From NCBI RefSeq assembly GCF_007795095.1, contig NZ_CP042218.1, forward strand, positions 2,583,001-2,647,000: a stretch of DNA of 64,000 bases. Reading direction: 5' to 3'. Origin of the DNA: Luteimonas granuli. GTDB lineage: Bacteria; Pseudomonadota; Gammaproteobacteria; Xanthomonadales; Xanthomonadaceae. Below, one piece after another: positions 30,000-42,000 of this stretch. Position 1 is the stretch's first letter. Each line of letters begins with the position of its first letter. The notes beneath the pieces were generated by a model, which saw only the letters and a list, made by a program, of their open reading frames with translations, made no database searches and was not told the origin of the DNA. The position numbers and the translations under genes are program-made.

Positions 30000-31598
30000 C
30001 TACAGCTGGGATTCGACCGGCAGCCAGCGGAACACGGTGGCCTGGATGCGGCGCCAGAGGCTCGCCGCGGGCTCCCTGCGCAGCAGCTGGGGCTCGGGGC
30101 CGGCCGCGTCCAGCCAGTAGAGGTCGCCCCCGGCGTCCAGCCCCACCTTCCAGCTCATCGCCGGGCCGGCCAGGTGCAGGTATTCCGCGCGCAGGTCGGC
30201 GGCGAGGCCGGGGTCGTCGAAGAACACGCCCATTTCGGTATTCAGGTACGCCGAGCGCGGATCCAGGTTGTAGGAGCCGATGAAGCCGCGCGCGCCGTCC
30301 ACCAGGAAGGCCTTGGTATGCAGGCTGGCGCCGCTGCTGCCGGTCGGGCCGGCGCGCGTGCGCATCTCGCGGGCGTGGCGGGCGCCGCCGGTGGCGCCGT
30401 CGGCGGCTTCCGGCCGCAGCTCGTACAGGTGCACGCCGCCGGCCAGCAGGCGCTTGCGGTAGCCGGCGTAGCCGCCGTGCACCGCGACCACGTCGTTGGC
30501 CGCCAGCGAATTGGTCACCACGCCGACGAGGGCACCGCGACCGGCCAGCCCGGTCAGCAGCGCGCTGGTGTCGTCGCCGGGCACGAAGTAGGGCGACACC
30601 AGCAGCGCCGATGTGCGCGCGCCGCGCAGGGCACCTTCGATCCGTTCGACCAGCCAGCCCGTGGTGTCGTCACCGGGGCGCTTCAGCGGCGGGTCGGAGA
30701 CGATGCGGATCCGGTCGCTCCAGCGCGGCGACAGCGACTGCCGCAGGTAGGCCTGCACGCTGGTCGAGGACTCCACGCGCTCCAGATAGCGCCGCGCATC
30801 CGCGGAGCCGGCCTCGTCGCCGATGCGCCCCACGATCGCGCGGATGTCGTCCATGTCCAGCCGCCGCAGGTCCGACAGCGGCACCACCGCCCCGCTGTTC
30901 CAGAAGGCGTCGAAGATCGCGCCGGCCTGCGCCACTTCCGGCCCGAACAGCAGCAGGTCGAGGTCGTGGAAGTTGCTGCTCTCCGAGGCGCTGAAGTATT
31001 CCAGCCCGACGTTGCGCCCGCCCACGATCGCCACCCGGCCGTCGGCGATCCAGGCCTTGTTGTGCATGCGGTGGTTGAGGCTGAAGCCGCGCTGCAGCAT
31101 TTCCAGCAGCCGCGCGATGCCCTCGCGGTTGCGGAAGGGGTTGTACAGCCGGACCTCGATGTTGGGATGGCCGTCGAGCACCAGCAGCGGCCGGTCCTTG
31201 CCGCCGGCGTTGATGTCGTCCAGCAGCAGCCGCACGCGCACGCCGCGCTCGGCCGCCAGCCAGGCCTCGCGCGCCAGCAGGCGGCCGGTGAGGTCGTCGT
31301 GCCAGATGTAGTACTGCAGGTCCAGGCTGCGCCCGGCCTGGCGCGCCGACATCGCGCGCGCGGCGAAGGCGTCGATGCCGTCGACCAGGGTGATGGCGCC
31401 GGTCATGCCGGGATTGCGCGCGAGCAGCGGGGCGAGTTCGCGGTCGAGCGGCGTGTGGTCGTGCGCGACCGGCAGCGCGTACGAAGGCGTGCCGGTATTG
31501 GGCGGCGTCAGGCGGTCGGCCAGCAGCAGGCCGCTGGCGACCAGCGCCACCACGGCGAAGCCCCCCCAAAGGACGATGCGTCGTGCGCGGCCGATCAC
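30000..31598 (-). CDS. Phospholipase D-like protein (cardiolipin synthase family)
   Basis: The protein has about 532 residues. An N-terminal hydrophobic segment (IVLWGGFAVVALVASGLLL) anchors it to the inner membrane, followed by two PLD domains. The first HKD motif is HNKAWIADGRVAIVGGRN and the second HTKAFLVDGARGFIGSYNLD. Such proteins make cardiolipin or related phospholipids. No ATG was found, so the start is taken as GTG 31598, preceded by GGGAGG. It ends near the window's IS110 element, which lies upstream. Confidence 0.85.
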   Translation of the reverse strand: MIGRARRIVLWGGFAVVALVASGLLLADRLTPPNTGTPSYALPVAHDHTPLDRELAPLLARNPGMTGAITLVDGIDAFAARAMSARQAGRSLDLQYYIWHDDLTGRLLAREAWLAAERGVRVRLLLDDINAGGKDRPLLVLDGHPNIEVRLYNPFRNREGIARLLEMLQRGFSLNHRMHNKAWIADGRVAIVGGRNVGLEYFSASESSNFHDLDLLLFGPEVAQAGAIFDAFWNSGAVVPLSDLRRLDMDDIRAIVGRIGDEAGSADARRYLERVESSTSVQAYLRQSLSPRWSDRIRIVSDPPLKRPGDDTTGWLVERIEGALRGARTSALLVSPYFVPGDDTSALLTGLAGRGALVGVVTNSLAANDVVAVHGGYAGYRKRLLAGGVHLYELRPEAADGATGGARHAREMRTRAGPTGSSGASLHTKAFLVDGARGFIGSYNLDPRSAYLNTEMGVFFDDPGLAADLRAEYLHLAGPAMSWKVGLDAGGDLYWLDAAGPEPQLLRREPAASLWRRIQATVFRWLPVESQL

Positions 31599-31672
31599 GT
31601 CCTCCCTCCCTGCATGTCGTTCCCGCCCCCGCTCCCCCCGCCCCCCAGCATTGTAGGAGCAACTGTCTTTTT

Positions 31673-32808
<1,136 letters not shown>

Positions 32809-32902
32809 GCAGCTACAGCTGCGACCACGCGCCTGCGGCAACAGGACGTCGTGAATCGCGGCCCGGCTACATGGCGGGTCGCAGCTGTAGCTGCTCCTGC
32901 AG

Positions 32903-32934
32903 GCGGGCCGGGCGGGCCGGGCGGGCCGGGCGGA
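32903..32934. repeat. Short GC-rich tandem repeat
   Basis: Three copies of the 10-base unit GCGGGCCGGG lie directly after the second REP and before a TACAAT hexamer (32944-32949) that could be the -10 of the downstream mutase gene. Confidence 0.6.
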
Positions 32935-32984
32935 GGGGCGGGGTACAATCGCGAGGAGTCCGTTTTTTGCCCTGGAACCGCCCC

Positions 32985-35900
32985 ATGAGCGTCCCCGCAA
33001 GCCACCCGATCGCCCCCGCCCGCGACGCCGCCACGCCGCTGCGCTTCGTCACCGCCGCCAGCCTGTTCGACGGCCACGACGCCGCGATCAACATCATGCG
33101 GCGCCTGATCCAGGCCCAGGGCGCGGAGGTCATCCACCTCGGCCACAACCGCTCGGTGGAGGACGTGGTGCGCGCCGCGCTGCAGGAGGACGCCGACGGC
33201 ATCGCGCTGTCCAGCTACCAGGGCGGCCACGTCGAATACATGAAGTACATGGTCGACATGCTGCGCGAGCGCGGCGCCGGCCACATCCGCGTGGTCGGCG
33301 GCGGCGGCGGCACGATCACGCCGGAGGAGATCCGCGAGCTGGAGGCCTACGGCGTCGAGCGCATCTACCACCCCAACGACGGCATGAAGCTGGGCCTGGT
33401 GGAGATGATCGAGGACGTGGTGGCGCGCGTGGCGAAGGCGCGCGATGCCCGCGCCGCCGAGGCCCGCCAGCCGGCCAGCACCCGCCCGGCGCTCGAGGAC
33501 GAGATCGCCATCGGCCGCGTGCTTTCGGCGATCGAGGACGGCACCTACGGCGAGTCCGAGCTGGCCATGCTGCGCAAGCAGTGGGCCGCCGGCGCCGCGG
33601 GCCACGACGGCCCGACCCCGGTCATCGGCATCACCGGCACCGGCGGTGCCGGCAAGAGCTCGGTGACCGACGAACTGCTCAACCGCTTCCTCGCCAACTT
33701 CCCGCAGATGCGCATCGCCGTGATCTCGGTCGACCCGACCCGCCGCCGCACCGGCGGCGCGCTGCTGGGCGACCGCATCCGCATGAACTCGCTGCGCTCG
33801 CACCGCGTCTACATGCGTTCGATGGCCACCCGCCGCCAGAACGTGGCGACCAACGCCGTGCTGAAGGACTGCATCGGTTTCCTCAAGGGCCTGGGCTACG
33901 ACCTGGTGATCGTGGAGACCGCCGGCATCGGCCAGTCGGATTCGGAGATCGTCGACCTGGTCGACTTCCCGATGTACGTCATGACCAGCGACTACGGCGC
34001 CGCCAGCCAGCTCGAGAAGATCGACATGATCGACTACGCCGAGCTGATCGTGCTCAACAAGTACGACAAGCGCGGCGCCGAGGACGCCCTGCGCGACATC
34101 CGCAAACAGTGGAAGCGCAACCGCGTCGCCTTCAAGGTCGCCGACGAGGACGTCCCGGTCTACCCGACCATCGCCAGCCAGTTCAACGACCCCGGCATCA
34201 GCTGGATGTTCGCCAACCTGTGCCGCCTGCTGCGCGAGAAGGTGCTGGGCGATACAACTGCCGGGGCACCTGTAGGAGCGGCTACAGCCGCGAACCAATC
34301 TGGCCAGAACATCGCGGCTATAGCCGCTCCTACAGGGGCCGGCGTCCGTTGCGACTTCAAGCCGGACATCGACACCAGCCTCCGCGAGCCCCGCGCCACC
34401 GTGCTGATCCCCGGCGCCCGCGTGCGCTACCTGGCCGAGATCGCCGAGCAGGGCCGCGCGATCAACGCCGGCATCGACAAGCAGGCCGAGGCCGCCGACC
34501 GCGCGCAGTCGTTCTGGCAGTCGCTGCAGGAGCTGCAGGACCCGAAGCTGCCGAAGGCCCTCGACCTCTACGGCGCCGAAGACCTCCTTCCCCCCAGCCC
34601 CCGCCCCCCTGTAGGAGCGGCTACAGCCGCGAAGGGACCTGGCGAAGGCTTCGCGGCTATAGCCGCTCCTACAGCCGCGAATACCCCCGACCGCACCCTG
34701 CTGACCCTGCGCCAGCGCTACAACGACGCCGTGCAGGCCCTGACCAGCGAGAACCTGCGCAACCTGCGCGAATGGCCGGCGCGCCTGAAGTCGATCACCG
34801 ACGAGGTGACTGAGTACCAGGTGCGCGGCAAGTCCATCCGCGTCGAGAACTACCGCGAGTCGCTCAGCCACCAGAAGATCCCGAAGATCGCCGCGCCCGC
34901 CTACAGGAGCTGGGGCGAGCTGCTGACCTTCCTCGGCAAGGAGAACCTGCCGGGCCATTACCCCTACACCGGCGGCGTGTACCCCTACCGCCGCACCGGC
35001 GAGGACCCGATCCGCATGTTCGCCGGCGAAGGCACGCCCGAGCGCACCAACCGCCGCTTCCATTACCTCTCGGTCGGCCAGCCCGCCGCGCGCCTGTCCA
35101 CCGCCTTCGACAGCGTCACCCTGTACGGCGAGGACCCCGCGCCGCGCCCGGACATCTACGGCAAGATCGGCAACTCCGGCGTCAACATCCCGACGCTGGA
35201 CGACATGAAGAAGCTGTACTCCGGCTTCGACCTGTGCGCACCCACCACCAGCGTCTCGATGACGATCAACGGCCCCGCGCCGATCATCCTCGCGCTGTTC
35301 ATGAACACCGCCATCGACCAGCAGGTGGAGAAGTACCTGAAGGCCGACGAAGGCCGCTGGGCCGCCGCGCAGAAGACCATCGATGCCTTCTTCGAAGGCC
35401 GCGAGCGGCCGAAGTACCACGGCGAACTGCCGCCCACCAACGACGGCCTCGGCCTGGCCCTGCTGGGCATGACCGGCGACCAGCTGGTGGACGCCGACAC
35501 CTACGCCCGCATCAAGGCCGAGACCCTGGCCACCGTGCGCGGCACCGTGCAGGCCGACATCCTCAAGGAAGACCAGGCGCAGAACACCTGCATCTTCAGC
35601 ACCGAGTTCGCCCTGCGCATGATGGGCGACATCCAGCAGTACTTCGTGGACAACAAGGTCCGCAACTTCTATTCGGTGTCGATCTCCGGCTACCACATCG
35701 CCGAGGCCGGCGCGAACCCGATCAGCCAGCTGGCCTTCACCCTCAGCAACGGCTTCACCATCGTCGAGTACTACCTGGCGCGCGGCATGAAGATCGACGA
35801 CTTCGCGCCCAACCTGTCGTTCTTCTTCTCCAACGGCATGGACCCCGAGTACACCGTCATCGGCCGCGTGGCCCGCCGCATCTGGGCGCGCGCCATGCGC

Positions 35901-36710
35901 GAGCGCTACGGCGCCAACGAACGCAGCCAGATGATGAAGTACCACATCCAGACCAGCGGCCGGAGCCTGCACGCGCAGGAGATCCAGTTCAACGACATCC
36001 GCACCACGCTGCAGGCCCTGTACGCCCTGTTCGACAACTGCAACTCGCTGCACACCAACGCCTACGACGAAGCCATCACCACGCCGACCGAAGAGAGCGT
36101 GCGCCGCGCCGTGGCCATCCAGATGATCATCAACAAGGAGCTGGGGCTGAACTTCTGCGAGAACCCCTGGCAGGGCAGCTTCATCGTCGACCAGCTGACC
36201 GACCTGGTGGAAGAGGCCGTCTACAGGGAGTTCGAGGCCATCAGCGAGCGCGGCGGCGTGCTGGGCGCCATGGACACCATGTACCAGCGCGGAAAGATCC
36301 AGGAAGAGAGCCTGTACTACGAACACAAGAAGCACGACGGCTCGCTGCCGCTGGTGGGCGTGAACATGTTCCTGCCGAAGGAGCACGCCGGCGAGATCGC
36401 GACCGAGATCGAACTGATCCGTTCCACGGAAGAAGAGAAGGGGCAGCAGATCGAGAACGTGCGGCTGTGGCAGCAGTCACGCAACGTGCTGGCGCCGGTC
36501 GGGGAGACCGAGCATGGGCACGTGGTAGAGGACCAGGCCGCGGCGGCGACGGAGCCGCATGACGGGCATGGGCTGGGCTACCTGCAGAAGACGGCGCGGG
36601 AGCGCAGGAACGTGTTCGAGGCGCTGGTGGAAGCGGTGAAGACGCATAGCCTGGGGCAGATCAGCCATGCGCTTTATGATGTGGGTGGGGAGTATCGGCG
36701 GAATATGTAG
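32985..36710 (+). CDS. icmF: IcmF-type fused isobutyryl/methylmalonyl-CoA mutase with in-frame REP inserts
   Basis: The 1241-residue protein has an N-terminal B12-binding domain (about 18-150, DGHDAA with the cobalt-ligating His31 and SSYQGGH), a MeaB-like GTPase chaperone domain (P-loop GTGGAGKSS at 218-226, NKYDK), and a C-terminal mutase barrel. This order is that of IcmF, which isomerises isobutyryl-CoA and butyryl-CoA. IcmF proteins of other species are nearer 1,090 residues. Part of the excess comes from two REP pairs translated in frame at residues 429-451 and 542-564 (motif VGAATAA...AAIAAPT), on either side of the linker domain. A possible promoter lies in the gap after the tandem repeat. 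Confidence 0.93.
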   Translation: MSVPASHPIAPARDAATPLRFVTAASLFDGHDAAINIMRRLIQAQGAEVIHLGHNRSVEDVVRAALQEDADGIALSSYQGGHVEYMKYMVDMLRERGAGHIRVVGGGGGTITPEEIRELEAYGVERIYHPNDGMKLGLVEMIEDVVARVAKARDARAAEARQPASTRPALEDEIAIGRVLSAIEDGTYGESELAMLRKQWAAGAAGHDGPTPVIGITGTGGAGKSSVTDELLNRFLANFPQMRIAVISVDPTRRRTGGALLGDRIRMNSLRSHRVYMRSMATRRQNVATNAVLKDCIGFLKGLGYDLVIVETAGIGQSDSEIVDLVDFPMYVMTSDYGAASQLEKIDMIDYAELIVLNKYDKRGAEDALRDIRKQWKRNRVAFKVADEDVPVYPTIASQFNDPGISWMFANLCRLLREKVLGDTTAGAPVGAATAANQSGQNIAAIAAPTGAGVRCDFKPDIDTSLREPRATVLIPGARVRYLAEIAEQGRAINAGIDKQAEAADRAQSFWQSLQELQDPKLPKALDLYGAEDLLPPSPRPPVGAATAAKGPGEGFAAIAAPTAANTPDRTLLTLRQRYNDAVQALTSENLRNLREWPARLKSITDEVTEYQVRGKSIRVENYRESLSHQKIPKIAAPAYRSWGELLTFLGKENLPGHYPYTGGVYPYRRTGEDPIRMFAGEGTPERTNRRFHYLSVGQPAARLSTAFDSVTLYGEDPAPRPDIYGKIGNSGVNIPTLDDMKKLYSGFDLCAPTTSVSMTINGPAPIILALFMNTAIDQQVEKYLKADEGRWAAAQKTIDAFFEGRERPKYHGELPPTNDGLGLALLGMTGDQLVDADTYARIKAETLATVRGTVQADILKEDQAQNTCIFSTEFALRMMGDIQQYFVDNKVRNFYSVSISGYHIAEAGANPISQLAFTLSNGFTIVEYYLARGMKIDDFAPNLSFFFSNGMDPEYTVIGRVARRIWARAMRERYGANERSQMMKYHIQTSGRSLHAQEIQFNDIRTTLQALYALFDNCNSLHTNAYDEAITTPTEESVRRAVAIQMIINKELGLNFCENPWQGSFIVDQLTDLVEEAVYREFEAISERGGVLGAMDTMYQRGKIQEESLYYEHKKHDGSLPLVGVNMFLPKEHAGEIATEIELIRSTEEEKGQQIENVRLWQQSRNVLAPVGETEHGHVVEDQAAAATEPHDGHGLGYLQKTARERRNVFEALVEAVKTHSLGQISHALYDVGGEYRRNM
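34269..34336. repeat. REP pair inside the icmF coding sequence (first)
   Basis: Two inverted 25-base arms (34269-34293 and 34312-34336, starting CCTGTAGGAGCGGCTACAGC) flank an 18-base spacer. They differ at one position (CTACAG against CTATAG). The family is the same as the REP hit by the IS110 element. The pair is read in frame as [20 protein letters not shown] in the IcmF-like protein. Confidence 0.9.
34608..34674. repeat. REP pair inside the icmF coding sequence (second)
   Basis: Arms at 34608-34632 and 34651-34674 repeat the first pair with a different spacer. A further partial copy of the REP tail (CCGCGAA) follows directly. It is translated in frame as [20 protein letters not shown]. 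The open frame is kept because each arm contributes Ala/Gly/Ile codons with no stop. Confidence 0.9.
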
Positions 36711-36932
36711 CGGTCCGAACCTGGACTACAGCACGTGCCGGGATGGCCCTCTAGTTCAAATTTCAAGAAGGGTAGGCGTAATAGTTTGGTGAGCAGCCCC
36801 TTTACTGCCAGCCGCGTATTGAGATCGGTGACGTTAATGGCCTGTCAGGAAGTTTCGCAGCCGACGATTGGCAAAAAGCTCTGAAGTTGCGCCTTTTTAA
36901 CGGGATTCAATCGCTTTATCGGGGGTGTGCCC

Positions 36933-38102
36933 ATGTGGGTCAAGCGCATTGAAATAAGTGGTGTAGGCGGAATTCAAGAACTGCTGCTTGAATTCGACGA
37001 CCACATAAACATTCTGTGTGGACCCAACGGGATCGGAAAGACCACAATCCTTGAGTCGGTCGCGCACGCATTCTCCGCTGGACAAACAACCATCCTCAAA
37101 CGCCATGCGAAGAGCGAGTCGAGCAAAATTGACGCTACCGTGTGCGTAGATAGTCAAGATCACACTGTTGTCATTGTGTTCAAGGAGTTCGTGCCCAGTC
37201 AGCATGCACAGATACACGCATTGCACCAGCTCTCCGCAAAATTAATCTCTCTGAAGGTTAATAGAACTCTCGACTATCGTCCGCTCAACTCTATCGAGAA
37301 AGATACCAAGAAGGAATTGCCGCAGACATATGCGGAAGCGCGGCAGGGGGTGTCGCTGGCTGATGTGAAGAACTGGTTTGTCAACCGTTACCTGTTCTCG
37401 AAGCACGCAAATCTAAGTGACAGCCAGTTCGCCAACTATGAGCTTGCGAGGTCTAGCTTTTCCGCGCTAAGCAAGGATTTTACGTTCAGCCGTGTCGACC
37501 CTTCAACATTGGAAATACTGGTCAACTCACCCAGCGGCGAGATCTACTACGAGTATCTGTCATCGGGATTCAAATCCTGCTTGTCGATAATATTTGGGAT
37601 CATCAAGGAGCTTGAGTTTCGCTTTCCAAGCCCGGGCATAGTGGCCGGCGAGTTCGACGGTGTTGTGCTAATTGATGAGGTGGAGTTACACCTTCATCCG
37701 GAGTGGCAAGCCACTGTTTTGCCGGTGTTGTCGCACAAGTTTCCAAAGGCGCAGTTTATCTGCAGTACACACAGCCCACACGTTATTCAAGCCGCTCAGC
37801 GTCACCAAATTATTGCCATCGAAGGGGAGCAGGGCGTTGTCCGGCAACGACCATTGCCGAACTCGCCGTTCGGCTTCAGGGGTTGGACTATTGAAGAGGT
37901 GCTCGTTGATGTTATGGGAATGAGCGATCTGAGGACATCGGAATACCGAGCCGCCACTCGGGCTTTTGAGAGAGCAATTGACTCGGAAGATCGAGTTGCC
38001 GCGGAAGAATCCTTCAAAGTTCTAGACGAGATGCTTCATCCCGAAAGTCACCTAAGAAAGATGTTCTTGCTCCAGCTCTCCGCCGTCGCCGGTGTGCCGT
38101 GA
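36933..38102 (+). CDS. ptuA: Septu-type ATPase PtuA
   Basis: The 389-residue AAA/SMC-like ATPase has a Walker A motif GPNGIGKTT (residues 30-38), a Walker B VVLIDEVELHLHPEWQ, and STHSPHVI as in OLD/RecF-like proteins. It is followed by an overlapping HNH nuclease gene, the defining pair of the Septu antiphage system. The ATG at 36933 is used over a GTG two codons upstream. The coding sequence is visibly less GC-rich than its neighbours, which suggests acquisition by transfer. Retron-associated or Wadjet-like ATPases were considered, but the HNH partner favours Septu. Confidence 0.85.
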   Translation: MWVKRIEISGVGGIQELLLEFDDHINILCGPNGIGKTTILESVAHAFSAGQTTILKRHAKSESSKIDATVCVDSQDHTVVIVFKEFVPSQHAQIHALHQLSAKLISLKVNRTLDYRPLNSIEKDTKKELPQTYAEARQGVSLADVKNWFVNRYLFSKHANLSDSQFANYELARSSFSALSKDFTFSRVDPSTLEILVNSPSGEIYYEYLSSGFKSCLSIIFGIIKELEFRFPSPGIVAGEFDGVVLIDEVELHLHPEWQATVLPVLSHKFPKAQFICSTHSPHVIQAAQRHQIIAIEGEQGVVRQRPLPNSPFGFRGWTIEEVLVDVMGMSDLRTSEYRAATRAFERAIDSEDRVAAEESFKVLDEMLHPESHLRKMFLLQLSAVAGVP

Positions 38103-38836
38103 TCAAGCTAAGACGCCTACCTCCGCCGGCCTACCTGACAGCCGCGCGAGTAGATGAGCTAACCGAAGAGTTCAAATCCAAGAGTTCGAGGGTATGGAAT
38201 CATGACGCCATTAAGAAACAGCTACTCGATTCCTCTAACTCGAAATGTGCGTACTGTGAGTCGCGGTTAGACGAAGAAAGTAAGTATATGGAGGTCGAGC
38301 ACTTCGAGGATAAGGACACGTATCCGGAGAACGTGGTGAGGTGGGAGAACCTCTTGCCGTCCTGCAAGCGATGTAACGGTGCGAAAGGTACTCATGACGT
38401 GCGCGCCGAGCCGATCGTCAACCCTTATGTAGAGGATCCCAGTGCGCACCTTTATTTGAAGGCGTTTCGTTTTCGACCACGGTCTCCTCTAGGTCGCAGC
38501 ACTATTGGCGTTGTAGATCTAAACAACTCTGCAAGAATTGTCTTGAGAAGATTTGAAGTTGGCGAGGCAGTGATCGCTGCGATTGCCGTCGCCAGCGATC
38601 GGTATGAACAATGGCGAACGTCGGGAAGTACGCGCAGCAAGAATATTCTAGTCGGTTGCCTAGAGGCTCTTTTGCTTGAATGTCAGCCACCGTCAGAGTA
38701 CGCGGCGACAGCCGCAACGGTTCTGCATGACGACGACGACTACGAGGACCTAGTGGGCAGGATGCAGAGCAGCGGTATGTGGTCGGACGAACTTGCGGCT
38801 CTTCACGCTTCGTCTAGAGCGCTAGTTCTGCTTTAG
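38099..38836 (+). CDS. ptuB: Septu-type HNH nuclease PtuB
   Basis: The 245-residue protein has a zinc-bound HNH fold with CAYC (Cys50, Cys53), EHF (His68), NLLPSC and CKRCN (Cys89, Cys92, Asn93), the pattern of PtuB nucleases. The GTG start overlaps the stop of ptuA (GTGA), so the two are translated together. Septu ATPase and nuclease form a complex that degrades invader DNA. Like ptuA it is lower in GC than the surrounding genes. Confidence 0.87.
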   Translation: MIKLRRLPPPAYLTAARVDELTEEFKSKSSRVWNHDAIKKQLLDSSNSKCAYCESRLDEESKYMEVEHFEDKDTYPENVVRWENLLPSCKRCNGAKGTHDVRAEPIVNPYVEDPSAHLYLKAFRFRPRSPLGRSTIGVVDLNNSARIVLRRFEVGEAVIAAIAVASDRYEQWRTSGSTRSKNILVGCLEALLLECQPPSEYAATAATVLHDDDDYEDLVGRMQSSGMWSDELAALHASSRALVLL

Positions 38837-38935
38837 CGTAAGCTGCCCGGTCAAACAGGCATCTTAACGATAGAGCCTTCGGCGGCTTGACGAGACTCGG
38901 CCGGCGTGAGGTCGCGGGCATGAGGGGCGCGAGGT
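38834..38935. repeat. Degenerate end of an IS3-family element
   Basis: About 100 bases here resemble 43688-43784 in the same orientation (shared blocks GCGTAAGCT, GGCGG, TTGACG, ACTCG, CCGGCGT). The 43.7 kb copy is the coding 3' end of an IS3-family transposase. This copy is more decayed. The two copies bracket the helicase/NERD segment as direct repeats. Confidence 0.6.
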
Positions 38936-39059
38936 CGCTGATGACGATGGTGGGGCGTGATTGCAGGGGCTTTCTATTAGGCACCAATGGCCCAAAGCGA
39001 CCGTTCACCGAGCAGCTGGGGTGCAATGCGTTGTATGTCGCGTCGATTCCCGCCGCAAT

Positions 39060-42000
39060 TCAAGGGATCGCTGCGCCGAAGCTGGCAAATAGATCACCGG
39101 GAAGCTCGTTCGAAAGACGCCAGGTGATGGCCATTGGTCGCTCGCCCTCGTGGCTCACGTAGGTGGCCGTCCCCAGCAGCCAGAAAGCCCGATCGTCGGT
39201 CGTCAGTCGGGCAAAAGGCAGCACCACGCTGCCATTGGCCTCGTGGGTCTGATAGCGCTGTCCTGTCTCGCTCGTTTCACGAGCTCCAGACTGGCTTTCC
39301 CAATGAAGGAGCGTGGGGCTGATCGCATAGTCGCGATAGCGAGTCGTAGGCGAAAAGCGGCCGCTGGTCTTGTCCAAAGTAAACGCCAATAAATCGACGC
39401 GCGCCTCGGGAAGCCAGCGCACGCCTTCCCGCCACTCGGGCACCTTGAGGTCATCTCCGCTCGCGAATGCGGCCAGCGTTTCTCGGCGGGTGTACCTGGC
39501 GTGGACGCAGAGGGGAACGTCAGGGTGCGTCGAAAGAGGTAGCTGCACATGGTCGACCCGGTCAGCCAACACATCCAGCAGCTGGCACAGCTCGGCCAGG
39601 ACTTGCGGATGTGCCCAGATGAGGTCGGCGGCTTCCTGTAGCGTCTCGTCACCTTTCAGCACGGTCTCGGTGAGGACGGTTGCGAGCATGTGGAACAGTC
39701 GACGCGTCCGAATGTCCAGTGCGGAAACGTCAAGGGCCGCCGGGGCTTCGGAGAAGGTCCGGTAGTGTTCGATGCGCAGAGCGTCGTCGACATGAAGCAG
39801 GCGCCCGAGCGCCCGGCGCAGCAGTGCTTCATGTGGTCCGGCAGGAAGCGTGGCCACGCCACCGGCTTCGAGAAGATCGGACCAGCTCCTGTTGTTGGCG
39901 TAAACGTCCTCCAGCTCGATGCCGGTCTGGTTGAGGAAGTTCTTCAGCGTGACCGTCGGGTCAGCCTCGGCGACGCGCCGCAGTTCCTGCGCCCGGCCCG
40001 GCCAGGTGTTCGGGAGGCTCTGGCGGATGTTCTCCAGCACGTGCTGCGAGGCCACGGCGTCGAGCTGCATATGGCAGCCGCTCGGCAAGTACGGGAAGCC
40101 GTCCTCAATGGTGCGCTCGATCTGTTTCCGGCTCCCGCCAAGCAGGGCGGCGTAACGGCGGTGCATCCGGAACTCTTTGCGGTGCTGGCCGACAAAGTCC
40201 AGCACGGTGCAGACGTTCTTGCCGGGCTCGCGCCGCAGCCCGCGCCCCAGCTGCTGCAGGAATACGGTGGGACTGTCGGTCGGCCTCAGTAGTAGCAAGG
40301 TGTCGACCGAAGGAACGTCGACGCCCTCGTTGAAGAGGTCCACCGAGAAGACGATACGGATCTCCCCGGCGGCCAGTGCCTGCAGCGCCTGCCGCCGCTC
40401 TTCGCGCGGGGAGTCGGCCCAAACGGCCACGGCGGGGAGGTTGGCGGCATTGAACTGCTCCGCCATGAACCTGGCATGCGCCACGGAGACGCAAAAGCCG
40501 AGGGCGCGCATGGTCTCCGGATTGGGGACCGTCTGCAGCGCGTTGGCGATGATCCGCCGCGCCAGCACGTGGTCGCCGGTGACGAGCTCGCTGAGCTCCT
40601 GTGGATCGTAGCCGCGCCCTCGGCGCCAGCTGACGTTTCGATAGTCGGCGCCATCGGCGATCCCGTAATAGGCAAACGGCACCAGGCGGTGCTGGTCGAT
40701 CGCATCCCAGAGCCGCAGCTCCGCGGCAATCCGGCCGCCAAACCATTGCAGGATAGGTTCGTCGTCGCCGCGCTCGGGCGTTGCGGTCAGGCCGAGGAGC
40801 TCTCGCGGCAGCAGGTGGTCCAGGAGTGCCTTGTAGGTGGGCGCCGCCGCGTGGTGGAACTCGTCGATGATCACGACATCGAAGTGATCGGCCGGCAGGT
40901 TGTCGAGTCCGCGGGCGCTGAGGCTCTGGATCGACGCAAAGACATGTTCGAAGCGGGCAGGGCGGTCGCCGCCCACCCATAACTCGCCAAAGGCCGCATC
41001 CCGGAGCGCATGCCTGAAGGTGGCCAGGCTCTGGTCGAGGATCTCCTTGCGGTGGGCAACGAACAGCAGCCGTGAGCGCGGCAGGCGTTTGCGCAGCCGC
41101 TGGTAGTCCAGGGCGGCCATGACCGTCTTGCCGGTTCCGGTGGCCGAGACCAGCAGGTTGCGGTGGTGGCCCTGCAGTCGGGAGAGCTCAATCAGCTCCA
41201 GCAGGCGCGACTGGAACGGCTCGGGGCGGATCTCGACGGGGCTCAGGTAGACCCGGGGGCCTTCTGCTCGCGTCTGGGTGAGATCGCGGAATTCCTCCGA
41301 ATCAAAGTCGCGGAAATCGTCGTTTTGCCAATAGCTCTCGAAGACCGCAGAGAACTTGTCGATGACGTCCGGGTTGCGGGCGCCTGACACCCGGACGTTC
41401 CACTCCAGGCCGGTGACCTGGGCCGAGTAGGTCAGGTTGGACGAGCCGATGTACGCGGTGGAAAACCCGGTGTGGCGGTGGAACAGCCAGGCCTTGGCAT
41501 GGAGCCGGGTGCTGGAGGTGTCGTAAGACACCCGGATCTGGGCGCCAAGGTCGCGCAGCGCTTCGAGCGCGGCGAGCTCGGTGGAGTTGGTGTACGTGGT
41601 GGTCAGGAGACGCAGCGGCCGGCCGCCGTCGACGTGCCGGCGCAGCAGGTCGAGCATCGGCCGGATGCCCGTCTGGCGCACGAAGGCCATCAGGACGTCG
41701 ATGCGGTCGGCCGACGCGACTTCCGAGTTGAGCTGGAAACCGATACGCGGCTCGCCCGGTGCATTCGTCAGCAGGGTGGTGTCGAGGAGCGGCGTGGCCG
41801 GAAGCGGAACGTCCTCGGGCTGGCCGTCGGGGCGGAGGGCGGCGATGGCGCGGAGGACGTCCCCGGCGGTGGAGAGGGCATCGGTGGCATCGACGCCCTT
41901 GCTCTCGGCCGCCAGCAGCCGAGTCACCTCACGCGCGAGCCGGGCGCCGACTTCCGTGCGCTGGCGGGCATCGAGCGCGGCTACGCTGCGGCGGACGAGG

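Noticed and set aside
34269-34674. REP pairs as evidence that icmF is a pseudogene
   Set aside because: The frame stays open through both and all three domains are intact, so the gene is more likely functional.
36711-36932. Retron reverse transcriptase or msr-msd upstream of the PtuAB pair
   Set aside because: No reverse transcriptase gene and no typical msr-msd structure is present, so a retron-Septu is not supported.
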